In this document: in pieces, positions 1-10,809 of the stretch | Layout: each line of letters starts with the position of its first letter | Numbering within the stretch: position 1 is the stretch's first letter | Assembly: GCA_963853835.1 (NCBI GenBank) | Contig: OY970820.1 | Location: 24,989,873 to 25,053,872 of the forward strand | Reading direction: 5' to 3' | Origin: Calendula officinalis | Lineage: Eukaryota; Streptophyta; Magnoliopsida; Asterales; Asteraceae | DNA length: 64,000 nucleotides | Notes under the pieces: model-generated | The model's database searches: none | Told to the model about the DNA's origin: nothing | The model's input: only the letters and a program-made list of their open reading frames with translations | Made by a program: the position numbers and the translations under genes

Positions 1-399
1 TGATTGGCTTATGGCAAGCCTTAGAGTTGATTGACTATTTGCAATTTGTTAATTATTTAATTACTATTTTATTGCAAATTATTTCTAACCGGGTCTAAAA
101 GCCATGTTTCTCACGAGACAATTTTGTCTCACGTACTACGTTTTCTTTTATGCCTATGTACTCAGGTTCGGGAGCTAAGGATTAGGCGGCCCGTATTGTT
201 AGCATTTGGATGATTAAGCTCGGTGTACTTATTTAATTCCCTAGACTAGTTTTGATATATATTTGTAACACCGATTTTTGGTACTCCTTAATTATTCCAA
301 ATGTTTTATTTCAACCATATTTTGGATGTTATGGATTTTAAATGTTAAACTTATTTATTTTAAAAAGTTTAAATTGTTTTGAAAAATTGGTGTGTTCCA
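1..399 (+). repeat. 5' LTR of gypsy unit 1 (3' part only)
   Basis: This stretch matches 6671-7069 of the 3' LTR and ends in TGTGTTCCA where the 3' LTR ends TGTGTTACA. The primer binding site follows four bases later. The rest of this LTR lies left of the window. Confidence 0.9.
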
Positions 400-402
400 A
401 CT

Positions 403-414
403 TGGTATCAGAGC
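403..414 (+). promoter_or_regulatory. Primer binding site (tRNA-Met type), unit 1
   Basis: TGGTATCAGAGC directly behind the 5' LTR is the usual plant LTR-element primer site, complementary to the 3' end of initiator tRNA-Met. The identical site recurs at 12394-12405. Confidence 0.9.
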
Positions 415-622
415 ATTAGTCTAAGTGAATTAGGTTGGTTACCCACCCTAGACTTAGACTTTGCTTTTGGGACATGATGTTCTATAGGAAGTTAGGTTGA
501 CCTTTAAGAGCTAGGGTTGACCATTGAGGGAATTGTTTTAAATCGAGCTATTCTTATGTTTAATTTTGACTTTTTAGTCAACTTATTAGATTCTAATTGG
601 GTTGACATCTTGTTATAGTAAG

Positions 623-3600
623 ATGGCTAGAACGAGAAGTGGTCGAATAGTGGATGGAGAACAAGCTTCAAATGTGAATCCAGATGGGAATGGATTGGCC
701 AATTCGGGTATCGGGAATAACCATACTCCGGTAACAATGGAGGCCATTCAATCCATGCTCACTAACATGCGAAATGTGATGCAACAAGATGTTAAGCGGA
801 TCATAAATGATCGGTTGAACTTAGGAGGTGATGATGAGGAAAGGGAGGAAGAGGAACGACTTTTTGAGGAGGAGATGGAGGAAGGTGAAGATTCCCCTCA
901 ACTCACTAAGACCAAGTCAACGGGGAACACCAACCCGACCGAGAAATTCTCCAATGGGGAAAGTGGTGAAGAGAGAAAGATTGAACGTGAAGGATGTTCA
1001 TACAAGACATTCCTTGCATGTCGACCCGACTTCTACCTCGGGAGTACGGAACCGAAAGTGACGGTTCAATGGATTCTAGAGACGGAACGTGTGCTTGAGA
1101 GTAGCAAGTGCAAAGAGGAAGACATGGTGACTTATGCCTCACGCTTGTTCAAAGATGATGCTCTTACATGGTGGGACACCGTGTATGAAACCTTGGGGAA
1201 GAAAGCCATCTACAAGATGTCGTGGGATGAGTTCACTAGGAGACTCAAAGAGAAGTATTGTCCCGAAAGGGAGTTGGAGGAGTTGTTGGAAGAGTTCTTG
1301 CACTTCAAGAAAGGCAATTTGACCTTGGATGAGTATACCAAGAAGTTCACGGGATATCTCCCGTTTGTGTCAAGTACTTACCCAACCGAACGTAGTCGTG
1401 TGGTTCGGTTTGCCAATGGGTTACCTTGGGAGTATGAGCTCGAAGTGAAGAGGGCAACCACTCTTGATGAGGCGATCAATGTCGCCCGAAGCGTTGAGAA
1501 AGTTAGTAAAAGGAGAGTTCAAGAGAGATCGGTTGGTAATGAGAAAAGAAAGTTTGAAAGTTTTTCGGGACCATCCAAGAAAAGCAAGTTTGCCCCGAGC
1601 GGGTCAAAACAAGGAAGTGTTGGTGGATGTAGGAAGTGTGGTAGGGAACACAAGGGAGAGTGCAAGGCGGATTCCAATGGTTGTTTCAAATGTGGAAGGT
1701 TTGGCCACAAGGCTAGAGATTGTAAGGCCAAGAGCCTAGATGAGGTTGAATGTTTCTCATGTCATGAGAAAGGGCATTATAGCAATGTTTGCCCGAAGAA
1801 AGGAACCGAAACGTTAGTGTCAACCGCTCACAAGAAACCGGAGCCGATGAAGGTCAAAGGTCGTGCCTTCCAACTCACGCGTGAAGAAGCCAAAGAGACT
1901 CATGATGTCGTCTCAGGTACCTTATTCATAAACTCCATACCCACTTATGTGTTGATTGATTCGGGTTCTACTTATTCTTTTGTGTCTCATGAATTTGGTA
2001 CTAAGTTTAAGGTTCCACTAGAGTTACTTGATGAATTGTATGAAATAGAAGTAGCCGATGGGAAAACCTCTATGGTTCAACATGTCTATAGAAATTGTGA
2101 GTTAGAAATCGATAACAAGAAGTTTAAGGTTGATTTGATGCCTATGGGAATTAAGGCTTTCGATGTAATTATTGGGATGGATTGGTTGGGAATCCACCAA
2201 GCCAAGATTTTATGTGGAAGGAAATTAGTGTCGATTAAATCTCCCGAAAATGAAAAGGTGTACATCTATGGGGAAAAGAGGCATCGTATGCCAAACTTGT
2301 TAACCGCAATTAAGGCAAGAAAATGTTTGGCGAAAGGTTGTGCATCATTTATAGCCTATGTCCTAGATGGAAGAAAAGAAAAGAAGACGGTAGAGAATGT
2401 GAAAATTATTCGAGATTTCCCCGAATTTTTTCCCGATGACTTACCCGGTTTGCCACCGGAGAGACAAGTCGAATTCCGAATTGATTTAGTTCCGGGGGCG
2501 ACGCCGATTGCCCGAGCCCCGTATCGTTTAGCCCTAACCGAAATGAGAGAGTTGATGGCTCAACTTCAAGATTTGCTCGATAAGGGTTTTATCCGTCCTA
2601 GTTCGTCACCATGGGGTGCACCGGTTTTATTTGTGAAGAAGAAAGATGGTTCGATGAGGATGTGTATCGATTGAGAACTTAACAAGATGACGATAAAGAA
2701 CCGATATCCTTTGCCGAGGATAGATGATTTATTTGATCAACTTCAAGGAGCCGATTATTTTTTCCAAGATCGATTTGAGATCGGGTTACCATCAAGTTCG
2801 TGTTAAAGAAGGTGACACCGAGAAGACGGCCTTTAGAACTCGTTATGGGCATTATGAATTTTTAGTTATGCCATTCGGTTTGACGAATGCCCCGGCTATT
2901 TTTATGGATCTCATGAATAGGGTTTGTAAACCTTTTCTCGATAAATTTCTCATAGTATTTATTGATGACATTCTTATTTTCTCCAAAACCGAAGAAGAAC
3001 ATGAAGAACATTTAAGGCAAACTCTAGAAGTTTTGAAGCGAGAAAAATTGTATGCTAAGTTCTCAAAGTGTGAATTTTGGTTGCTGGAAGTTCAATTCTT
3101 AGGTCATGTGGTATCTCGAATCGGGATAAAAGTTGACCCGTCTAAGATCGAGGCAGTGAAGAATTGGGAAGCACCGAAGACCCCGACCGAAGTTAGGAGT
3201 TTTCTTGGGTTAGCCGGTTACTACCGAAGGTTTATTGAAGATTTTTCCCGAGTGGCGGTCCCACTCACTAGACTAACGAGAAAAGATGTAAAGTTCGAAT
3301 GGGGGAAAAAGTAAGAGGATGCTTTTGCCTTGTTGAAAGAGAAATTGTGCAATGCACCGATCCTCACTCTACCCGACGGTATGGAAGATTTCGTAGTGTA
3401 TAGTGACGCCTCGAATAAAGGTCTCGGTTGTGTTTTAATGCAAAGAGGTAAGGTGATAGCTTATGCTTCAAGACAGTTGAAGAATGCGGAAGAAAGGTAT
3501 ACAACACATGATTTGGAGTTGGCGGCGATTATTTTTGCCTTAAAGATTTGGAGGCATTACTTGTATGGTACAAGGTGTATCTTGTACACGGATCACAAAA

Positions 3601-5246
3601 GCCTCAAGTATGTGTTTACACAAAAAGACTTGAATATGAGACAAAGAAGGTGGATCGAGTTGATTAGTGACTACGATTGTGAGATCGTTTATCATGAAGG
3701 AAAAGCCAATGTGGTAGCTGACGCCTTGAGTAGAAAAGTTTATGAAAAACCGGTTAAGGCTAAGTTGATGCGAATTGATGTAGTATCTAGTTTTATTGAA
3801 AGTATAAAAACCGCACAAAAGGAAGTGATAGGGAAGGACGAGTATAGGCAAGAGAGGTTGGGAAAGAACCAAGTATTTGAAGAAAATGATCAAGGGTTAA
3901 AAACGGTGAATGGCCGGATTTGGGTTCCGAAGTTCGGTGGAAACCAAAAAGTGTTGTTGAATGATGCTCACAAGTCTAAATATTCGATTCATCCCGAAAG
4001 TACGAAGACTTATCAAGACTTGAAGGAAATTTATTGGTGGCCCGGGATGAAGTCGAGGGTAGCAAAGTACATATCAAAATGTGCCACGTGTGCACAAGTG
4101 AAAGCCGAGCACCAAGTGCCTTATGGTGTTGCACAATCGTTGCAAGTGCCGGCCGGGAAATGGAATGACATCAAAATGGATTTCATTGTTGGTCTCCAAA
4201 AGACGAGTAGGAATCATGACGCCATTTGGGTGATTGTTGATAGGTTAACGAAAAGTGCGTTATTCCTGGCTATTCGGGAAACCATGCCACTCGAGAAGTT
4301 GGCAAAATTGTATGTTGATGAAGTTGTCCGTTTGCATGGGGTACCATTGTCGATTGTGTCCGATCGGGATGCAAGGTTTACCTCGAGATTTTGGAGATCA
4401 CTCCAAGAAGAGTTGGGGACAAAATTGAGGTTGAGCACGGCTTACCATCCGCAAACCGATGGTCAAAGTGAAAGAACGATCCAAACGGTTGAAGATATGT
4501 TGAGATCGTGTGTGTTGGATTTTGGCGGTAAATGGGATGAACATTTACCGTTAGTTGAATTTTCATATAACAATAGCTATCACTCGACAATTAAGATGCC
4601 ACCGTTTGAGGCATTGTATGGGAGAAAATGTAGGACGCCTTCTTGTTGGTTAGAGGCGGGTGAGACGAAACTCACGGGTCCCGAGATTGTAAAAATAACA
4701 AATGAGAAAATCGGAATAATTCAAAGGAATATGAAAGTGGCACAAGATCGCCAAAAGAGTTATTCGAGTTTGAAAAAGCGACCCTACGATTTGAATGTCG
4801 GTGATATGGTGATGTTGAAAGTGTCGCCTTGGAAAGGCGTGATGAGATTTGGAAAGAATGGCAAATTGAGCCCAAGGTATGTAGGCTCGTTTAGGATCTT
4901 GAAACGGGTCGGCTTACAAGCATTTAAGTTAGAACTTCCACCCGAGTTGCAAGGTGTCCATGACACCTTCTATGTTAGTAATTTGAAGAAATTTGTGGGT
5001 GAAGTGGAGAATATTATCCCACTCCAAGATTTGCGGGTCGATGCACCCAACCGGTTGATTGAAGAGCCCGAGGCCATATTGGAGGCCCAAACAAAGAAAT
5101 TGAGGAACAAAGAGATTGAGCTAGTGTTGGTCAAGTGGAAACATTCCCTTGGGCCAAATTTGACTTGGGAAGTCAAAGATGAGATGAAGAAACGCTACCC
5201 GGATTTTGTAGATTATGAGACGATTCCGAGGACGGAATCCTCTTAA
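623..5246 (+). pseudogene. Gypsy gag-pol polyprotein, broken, unit 1
   Basis: The first ATG in frame is at 623; the open frame upstream of it has no other ATG. Visible domains are: an acidic N-terminus; the retrotransposon gag core (about residues 130-270); three CCHC-like knuckles near residues 336, 354 and 377, the first atypical; an aspartic protease with LIDSGS near residue 445; reverse transcriptase with an FIDD active site; RNase H opening YSDAS; the integrase zinc region HPES...CATC; an integrase core with the D, D and E of DFIVG, SDRDAR and SERTIQ; and a C-terminal chromodomain-like stretch. It is broken by a TGA at 2672-2674 early in reverse transcriptase, a one-T length change in the T run near 2758-2763 that shifts the frame, and a TAA at 3312-3314 before RNase H. 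All three are shared with unit 2. Confidence 0.9.
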
Positions 5247-5451
5247 GGGGTAGATAGTTGTAACGACCGTAATTTTACGTTTTTCATTTCGTGTATTTAT
5301 TCGGGATTTATGTGAATTTTCGTCATTTATATTAGTTTACATTTCGGTTTGTGTTTTATCGAATGATTGAATGTTTGGGACTTGGTATAACCAAGTATGG
5401 GTCAAAACTTGGATGGAAACAAGTTTAAAGGCCAAGAATCTGGCTGGAACA

Positions 5452-5668
5452 GCCCTCGCGGCGCGAGGCAGGCGCGAGCCAGACGCGAGATCGAACAGTA
5501 GGTTCAGAACTCAGACGCGAGAGACTCGCGCCGAGCTCGAGTTGAGATTCGCGTCGAGCTCGCGGCGCGAGCCAGGCGCGAGTTAGGTGTTCCTGCGGCG
5601 ACCAAGAAGACAACCCGCGTCACCTCGCGGCGCGAGGCAAACGCGAGCGGGGCGCGAGGTCTGCCTGG
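5452..5668. repeat. Cluster of CG-rich near-palindromes in gypsy LTR
   Basis: CTCGCGGCGCGAG, an inverted repeat around a central G, occurs three times, with many half copies (GCGCGAG, ACGCGAG) between. The cluster ends just before the TATA box at 5671. It is strikingly GC-rich against the AT-rich LTR. It recurs at 17443-17659, and a partial copy is at 10810-10980. Confidence 0.85.
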
Positions 5669-5670
5669 AG

Positions 5671-5678
5671 TATATAAA
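5671..5678 (+). promoter_or_regulatory. LTR TATA box, unit 1 3' LTR
   Basis: TATATAAA lies immediately downstream of the CG-rich cluster and upstream of a leader-like stretch. This fits the U3/R promoter of the LTR. Identical boxes lie at 10986 and 17662. Confidence 0.6.
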
Positions 5679-6454
5679 GTTGTGTAGAAGCTAGGGCTCA
5701 TAACACCTACGAACCCTAGACTTAGAGCAGCCGTTTTTTAGAGCATTTGGGCGGTTTTTGGAGCTAAGGAGCTCAAATCTTCATCATCTTGAAGGATTTA
5801 GGCATCAAGGGTAAGAATTATTGCATATCTTGCTTAGTTACCTTCATTTTGAGCTTAGTATGGGTAACAATAGTGGTTTTGGGAACCCACCATATCATCT
5901 TTGGGGAAGATGAACTTTCATGGGTGTAAAACACTCCTTGTAGACTTGTAATCAATGTGTACAAGTTGGATTTGGAATTGGTGATGGGAAATCTTGGACT
6001 AGGGTTTGAGATTCCACCGAGTTGTATGAACTTGGTGGTTAGAAATGTTTAGATGGATTAATTAGTAGCTAGTTATAGATTATAACTAGATTTTGTAATG
6101 ATATTGATGTTAGGTCAAGAAGACCTTGAGACTGGAAGTACTTCCTCAATTTGGAAGTAAGGATTGTGTTGTTGAACACAATTGTTGGATAGCATTGCTA
6201 AGGTGAGTACATGTGATCTTTCTGAGTACATAGTAAACCATGTTCTTGTAATTGAAATGATTTTTTTAGAGTCTTTATTAGATAATCAATAAAGAAAAGA
6301 TTGAATTGATAGAGTAAGTAATTGAATTGAATTACATTGAATTGAATTGAATTGTATTGTACTTGATTGTGTAGTTACCACTAGTATGATTGAGTTGTGA
6401 TATGGGCATTGACCCAAGTAGATGATTTGTTATGTGGTAGCTAATCAATTGGAT

Positions 6455-6650
6455 CCTAGATAACCCACACAAGTTGGGGGAGTTAGTGACACCTACTTGG
6501 GGCGGTACCACCCTGCGCAAGGGTAGTGTGTCGAGAAATAGATAACCCGGAAAGCGGGGGAGTTTGAGATAACCCGGAAAACGGGGAGCAAATAGATAAC
6601 CCGGAAACGGGGGAGATTACCTAGATAACACATATCGGGGGAGTTGTTTC
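6455..6650 (+). repeat. Hairpin minisatellite in LTR
   Basis: About five imperfect units of GATAACCCGGAAACGGGGGAG follow one another. Most units contain a small stem-loop (CCCG-GAAA-CGGG). The last unit varies to GATAACACATATCGGGGGAG. The array lies late in the LTR, in the probable transcribed part, and is repeated near 11780-11965 and 18446-18641. Confidence 0.75.
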
Positions 6651-7334
6651 GGGGAGGCCCGTTACGTATGTGATTGGCTTATGGCAAGCCTTAGAGTTGA
6701 TTGACTATTTGCAATTTGTTAATTATTTAATTACTATTTTATTGCAAATTATTTATAACCGGGTCTAAAACCCATGTTTCTCACGAGACAATTTTGTCTC
6801 ACGTACTACGTTTTCTTTTATGTATATGTACTCAGGTTCGGGAGCCAAGGATTGGGCGGCCCATATTTTTAGCATTTGGATGATTAAGCTCGGTGTACTT
6901 ATTTAATTCCCTATACTAGTTTTGATATATATTTGTAACACCGGTTTTTGGTACTCCTTAATTATTCCAAATGTTTTATTTCAACCATATTTTGGATGTT
7001 ATGGATTTTAAATGTTAAACTTATTTATTTTAAAAAGTTTAAATTGTTTTGAAAAATTGGTGTGTTACACGTATAACTTTGCCAAAGTTTGATTTACTGC
7101 ACAACACATTAAGATTACTCAACTAAACAAAGTAATTAGGAAAATTGTGTAGAATGAAAGCTAACTTAAATTGGACAAGATCATGCATGAAGCTTAAAAT
7201 CACCAATTTTGGTTACTCCAAATGTTACTTTGGAACTCTCATGACCAATCTACCAAACAATAAAAATAACATAAAGTTAATTGAATTTATTATATTTAAT
7301 ATTAGTTCTTGAAAAAAGATATGCATTTAAAACG

Positions 7335-7482
7335 TACTGCACATTTGACAATCAATTATTTCGGATCACGGACAGATGGTAAAAGAGCTTGTTGTTCTAA
7401 TTCTACCAGTGTTTGATCATCATTGTCGTCATCATCATCATATCCTGTACGATTTCTTGCAAATCTTTCTTGAATTATTATT
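7335..7482 (-). pseudogene. SPT5-like transcription elongation factor fragment, unit 1
   Basis: The minus strand reads an acidic stretch followed by QQALLPSVRDPK, a TAA stop, and then VKCA. SPT5 proteins carry QQALLPSVRDPKLWMVKCAIG at the start of their NusG-like (NGN) domain, preceded by an IQERF motif that is also seen here. The exon begins after a splice-acceptor-like CTGTACAG at 7483. The in-frame stop and abrupt ends show it is a captured dead fragment, not the gene. SPT5 normally forms the DSIF elongation complex with SPT4. Confidence 0.8.
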
Positions 7483-7721
7483 CTGTACAGATTGGCAGAA
7501 TATTATAACCAACATGATTATTCCGAACCCCCATTAATCACAAATCAGAATCAATCGACCCCATAATTTAAATTTCCATTTCCAACCTCAAAAGATCAAA
7601 AATGAATAAAAACAGATAAATATTCAAAATTTTGAGTTTTATAACATACCTGTTCGATTAATCAGTGAATAGGACTGCCGTTTGAGGGTGGGATTTGTGG
7701 CTTCCTTGTAGGCATCTGGAA

Positions 7722-7834
7722 TAACCGAAGCATATCTATGTGAATTTACTTATCGAATCTCACTTGTATGGCATGTGCCGATGAGTTGTAGTATCTTTGT
7801 ATTTCTTGACCAGACCAAAGTCAATTATATTGAC
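7722..7834 (-). pseudogene. Casein kinase 1-like fragment, unit 1
   Basis: After an acceptor-like TGCAG the minus strand reads VNIIDFGLVKKYKDTTTHRH and then MPYK. This is the DFG activation-loop exon of plant casein kinase 1 (family pattern YIIDFGLAKKYRD...HIPYR). A degenerate continuation ending RYASV is visible at 7722-7736 in another frame, with a stop between. Only a small part of the kinase is present and no active protein is possible. Confidence 0.78.
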
Positions 7835-7930
7835 CTGCATGGACAGAAAAAGGAAAATAACCCTAATAAAAGCTGGCAGCATTACAAAAATACCTGCATA
7901 TAGTTAGATGAGTGGGGTAGGTGGGTTGGG

Positions 7931-8027
7931 TAATGGCATGTGCCGAGTCTTTCCAAGAGTCAATATCTTGTAACGGCCTCCCACTGTTTAATAGCGGGCA
8001 TACAGGTAGAGCAGAGGAACCACAAAT
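7931..8027 (-). pseudogene. Acyl-CoA synthetase (malonate-CoA ligase-like) fragment, unit 1
   Basis: After an acceptor-like TTTTCCAG the minus strand reads ICGSSALPV, then changes frame to MPAIKQWEAVT and, past a stop, LLERLG. Plant malonate-CoA ligases (AAE13 type) have the pattern CGSSALP-PVM-QWE-ITGHRLLERYGMTE around the AMP-binding motif. A one-base loss and a TGA make it a pseudogene. Confidence 0.72.
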
Positions 8028-9179
8028 CTGGAAAATATTAAAAATTCATATGAGATTTAGAACACAAAACAAAAAGTCAATGCATACATCAATTATGATA
8101 AATGATTTCTGAAGGGAAGGGGTATAATAATAATAATAGATATTGATTGTTTGAGTAGAAAACTTTTAGGCATAATCTTAAAAAAGTTGAAGTCATGCCA
8201 ACACAAGCACCTGTAGCTAATCTTCCAACCAGAGAATACAATAATCTGGATATCGATCGGATGTCTTCTTGTGTTTGTAAAATATGGAATTAAAAGTATT
8301 TAAATTCGTACTGGTCATTTTTGAATTATAATGATGACCAGATAATCCAGAGACTCCACCAACAGAATTCTGAACATTTTTAGAAGTTTGTATTTTTTGT
8401 CATATTCTTAATTCACAAGCACATATGCATATAAGAAATTAATTAGTCCTGTGCAATCCAATTAAGTGAATCTTTCAAGATAACTAATTCTATATAACAC
8501 TTTGGTACCTGCAAAATTCCAACTATAGTGACAATAACCTTTGGAGAAGATAACTTGCGAGATGACCGTAATGATGATTAGAATGGTACATCACAATTCT
8601 CGAATATTATAAAAATAAAGAAATTGTGTTTACCTTTTGCATTCCCGTCGCCTAAAATAATGACTTTATCTTTTGGGGGAGCAGATGTGCGCGGTTAGAG
8701 AAATCACGTACTTGATCATTGAAGAAACCCTAAATTGAAGAAAGCCGTGGTGGTGTATGCGGCCAGAAACCATAGAAATCCAAGGAATGCCTGGGAAGAG
8801 AGAGCGACAGATGCAATTAGAAGATTGAACGATGCGTCATGGAAACTGTAGAAGTTGAAGATATCGTGTTCCTAAAATCATGGCTTAAGATCAGTGAAGG
8901 AGTTTCTATAAAAACTGAATGTAACCTCCATGAAACTCGTATAGAACACAACTGGCACTGAAAAAGTCTGCATGGCATTATTAGTCAGCATCTAACGTGG
9001 ATTAATAGGCAAAACATGATTTGAAATCCTTTCATTTAATAGGAATAATAATAATAATAATATATATATAGATATTTAGACTAATTAATGGCTAAACTCA
9101 TTCAAAATTACATAAAATTTATCATATTGTTAATTTTGGACATTAAATTTCTCAAATATATAATATTTTAACAAAAATA

Positions 9180-9345
9180 TACCAAATAGCCGCCGGTTCC
9201 GGTTATCCACGGTTACCGGTTCCTAAATTTTGAGAACCGGAACCTCTTAGGGCGGTTCCATAATTTTAAGAACCGGAACCGGCGGTTCCAAAGCGGTTCC
9301 GGTTCCAATTCCGGTTACCCGCTTTTTCTACTCACCCCTAATTGT
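9180..9345. repeat. CCGGTTCC-rich degenerate repeat, unit 1
   Basis: Many copies of GGTTCCGGTT and AACCGGAACC in both orientations end at CTCACCCCTAATT. The inverse, TAGGGGTGAG, resembles hAT-type termini, and the short repeats resemble hAT subterminal repeats. Only this one end is visible. The same sequence lies at 21171-21336. Confidence 0.5.
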
Positions 9346-9598
9346 AATTAAATTATTATAATTAAATGGTACTTAATACATGAAACTCGATGAAAAATGG
9401 TATTTAAATTTTTTCTTAGTTTTTATTCAATCTCAAGAACTTTATTAATTTTCATTTCTTTTGATTAGCATTGTCAATTCTTGTGCATGTATGAGATAAA
9501 GTCGAGATAAAATATGAAAATGTACTTTGGTTATGTGCAACTGATCCAAATAGAAAATATTAAGCATCATTAACTAAAACTTCATATCATATTATTCT

Positions 9599-10809
9599 TA
9601 TAACATCCCAAAATCTGGCCTAGTAGTTATTGACCTTAAGGTATTTAATTAAATGATTATCTGATTAATTGCTTAGTTAAATTGTTTAGCCATCCGTCTT
9701 TTGTGGTATTTTAACCAAGGGGTTAAAATACCTGACTTGTGATAAATTTGGAATGAAAACGTGAATTTTATATCTTTAGATTCCTTGTTGAATTTCGTTT
9801 CCGGAAATACTTTCGTTTTTAAAATTGGAGTCTGTTTGCTATTTTAAATAAATTATCTACGCAAGGGACTTTTCAGACGTATACTGATAAAGTGAATTTT
9901 AGCCAACAAGGGGGGCCCACCCTTGCTTGGTTGGTCGTGGAGAGAGAGAGGGATAAACCCTCTCTTTTCTTTTACTTCCTTTTTCCAAAATTATCCACTA
10001 TTCCATTGAAAACAGTCTCAACTCCATCTTCACTTGTTCTTGCTTGTTCTTGAGCTTTGGTGGTCCAATCTCTTGGTGAATTCCGAAATTCTTGCTGAAG
10101 TTAGTGTAGGAGAAGCTTAGAAGTAAGTTACACCTTCTCCTTTACTTGTCCTTGTTGTTCTTGAGCCTTGTGGTGAACTAGGGTTTATGATTCCTAGTGT
10201 TTTGTGGTTGAATCTTGATATGGATGTTTTTTTATGTGTTTATGCAAGCTTTTATATCATTTGTATGGTAGATTGTTGAAAGAAGACAAGATTTGGTGAA
10301 AATCACCTTCAACCTCCATTAATGGTGGATGTTGAAGGTGGGTTTTGATGAATCTTGGATTTCTAGTTATTTGGTTGGATGGAATTGCTTGTTAGGTTGA
10401 GAAAACATGTTTGTTAAGTTATGGATGTTAAAAACCTAGTATTGTTAGATTGGTGAAGTAATCTAGCTAGTGTTTGGATGTTTGGGTCAAAATGGTTAAC
10501 TAGTGATTATGCAAGTATGACACTTGGAATTGTGATGGTGATGAATTCGATAGAATTGCTAGTTAATGGTGAATTGCTAGTATAGAAATTATGTGCTAGT
10601 TGATGGAAAGGTGGAAGTGATTTAGTCATGTTCGGGTTTTTGGCCCGTTTGGGTCAACTAATTGAAATGAAATGCTAGATGGTCATAATCGGTTAAATGA
10701 CTTGTTGTTGTTGGAATGTTGGTAAATGTCATTTGGATGTGCGTTGGGTGAAATTTAGTTGATGATTTTTAAAATTGACGGTTTTGACAATTTGGTGGAT
10801 CGATCACTA
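9599..10809 (+). repeat. Truncated gypsy-type solo LTR, unit 1 (first 1211 bp)
   Basis: It is the same sequence as the first 1211 bases of the complete solo LTR at 21590-23731. It is preceded by ATTCT at 9594-9598 and cut off at the duplication junction. Confidence 0.82.

Larger units (their letters stand above)
1..7069 (+). mobile_element. Ty3/gypsy chromovirus, unit 1 (5' end outside window)
   Basis: The order is LTR, tRNA-Met-type primer site, gag, protease, reverse transcriptase, RNase H, integrase, chromodomain-like tail, purine tract, LTR. Integrase after RNase H marks it as gypsy, and the C-terminal chromodomain-like region suggests the Tekay/Del chromovirus group (inference). The part of the 5' LTR in the window differs from the 3' LTR at 11 of 399 positions. 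The coding region carries three disabling lesions, so this copy cannot supply its own proteins. Confidence 0.9.
5259..7069 (+). repeat. 3' LTR of gypsy unit 1 (1811 bp)
   Basis: It opens TGTAACGACC right after the purine-rich AAGGGGTAGATAGT and closes TGTGTTACA. It contains a GC-rich palindrome cluster, a TATA box at 5671, (AATTG)n runs near 6305-6355 and a hairpin minisatellite at 6455-6650. The five bases after it are CGTAT. The matching target-site copy cannot be tested because the other LTR start is outside the window. Confidence 0.88.
7070..9593. other. Gene-fragment mosaic segment, unit 1
   Basis: Between the gypsy element and the next LTR lies 2.5 kb with no long ORF. It contains exon-like scraps of at least three unrelated genes, all on the minus strand and separated by intron-like sequence with visible splice signals. 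Further exon-like pieces near 8185-8270 and 8520-8660 could not be identified. Mixed gene scraps in one orientation are typical of Helitron or Pack-MULE capture. I could not find the ends of such an element. Confidence 0.65.
1..10809. repeat. Tandem duplication, unit 1 (left part outside window)
   Basis: Every base from the window start to 10809 reappears 11,991 bases downstream (1 matches 11992, 10809 matches 22800). I noticed two substitutions: T at 876 against G at 12867, and C at 7439 against G at 19430. The unit should begin about 1.2 kb left of the window. It holds the gypsy element, the gene-fragment segment and the first 1211 bases of a second LTR. This comparison was made by eye, so more differences may exist. 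Confidence 0.93.

Noticed and set aside
3540..3893. 117-codon minus-strand frame (and its copy at 15531-15884)
   Set aside because: It is antisense to the RNase H region of gypsy pol, and its composition mirrors the coding strand.
7921..8112. 63-codon plus-strand frame (and its copy at 19912)
   Set aside because: It is antisense to the acyl-CoA-synthetase-like fragment and has no features of its own.
8600..8690. KVIILGDG reading on the minus strand, resembling the start of a Rab GTPase
   Set aside because: Only eight residues match, the P-loop does not continue (GNAKG), and a splice-like GT follows at once. Too little to call.
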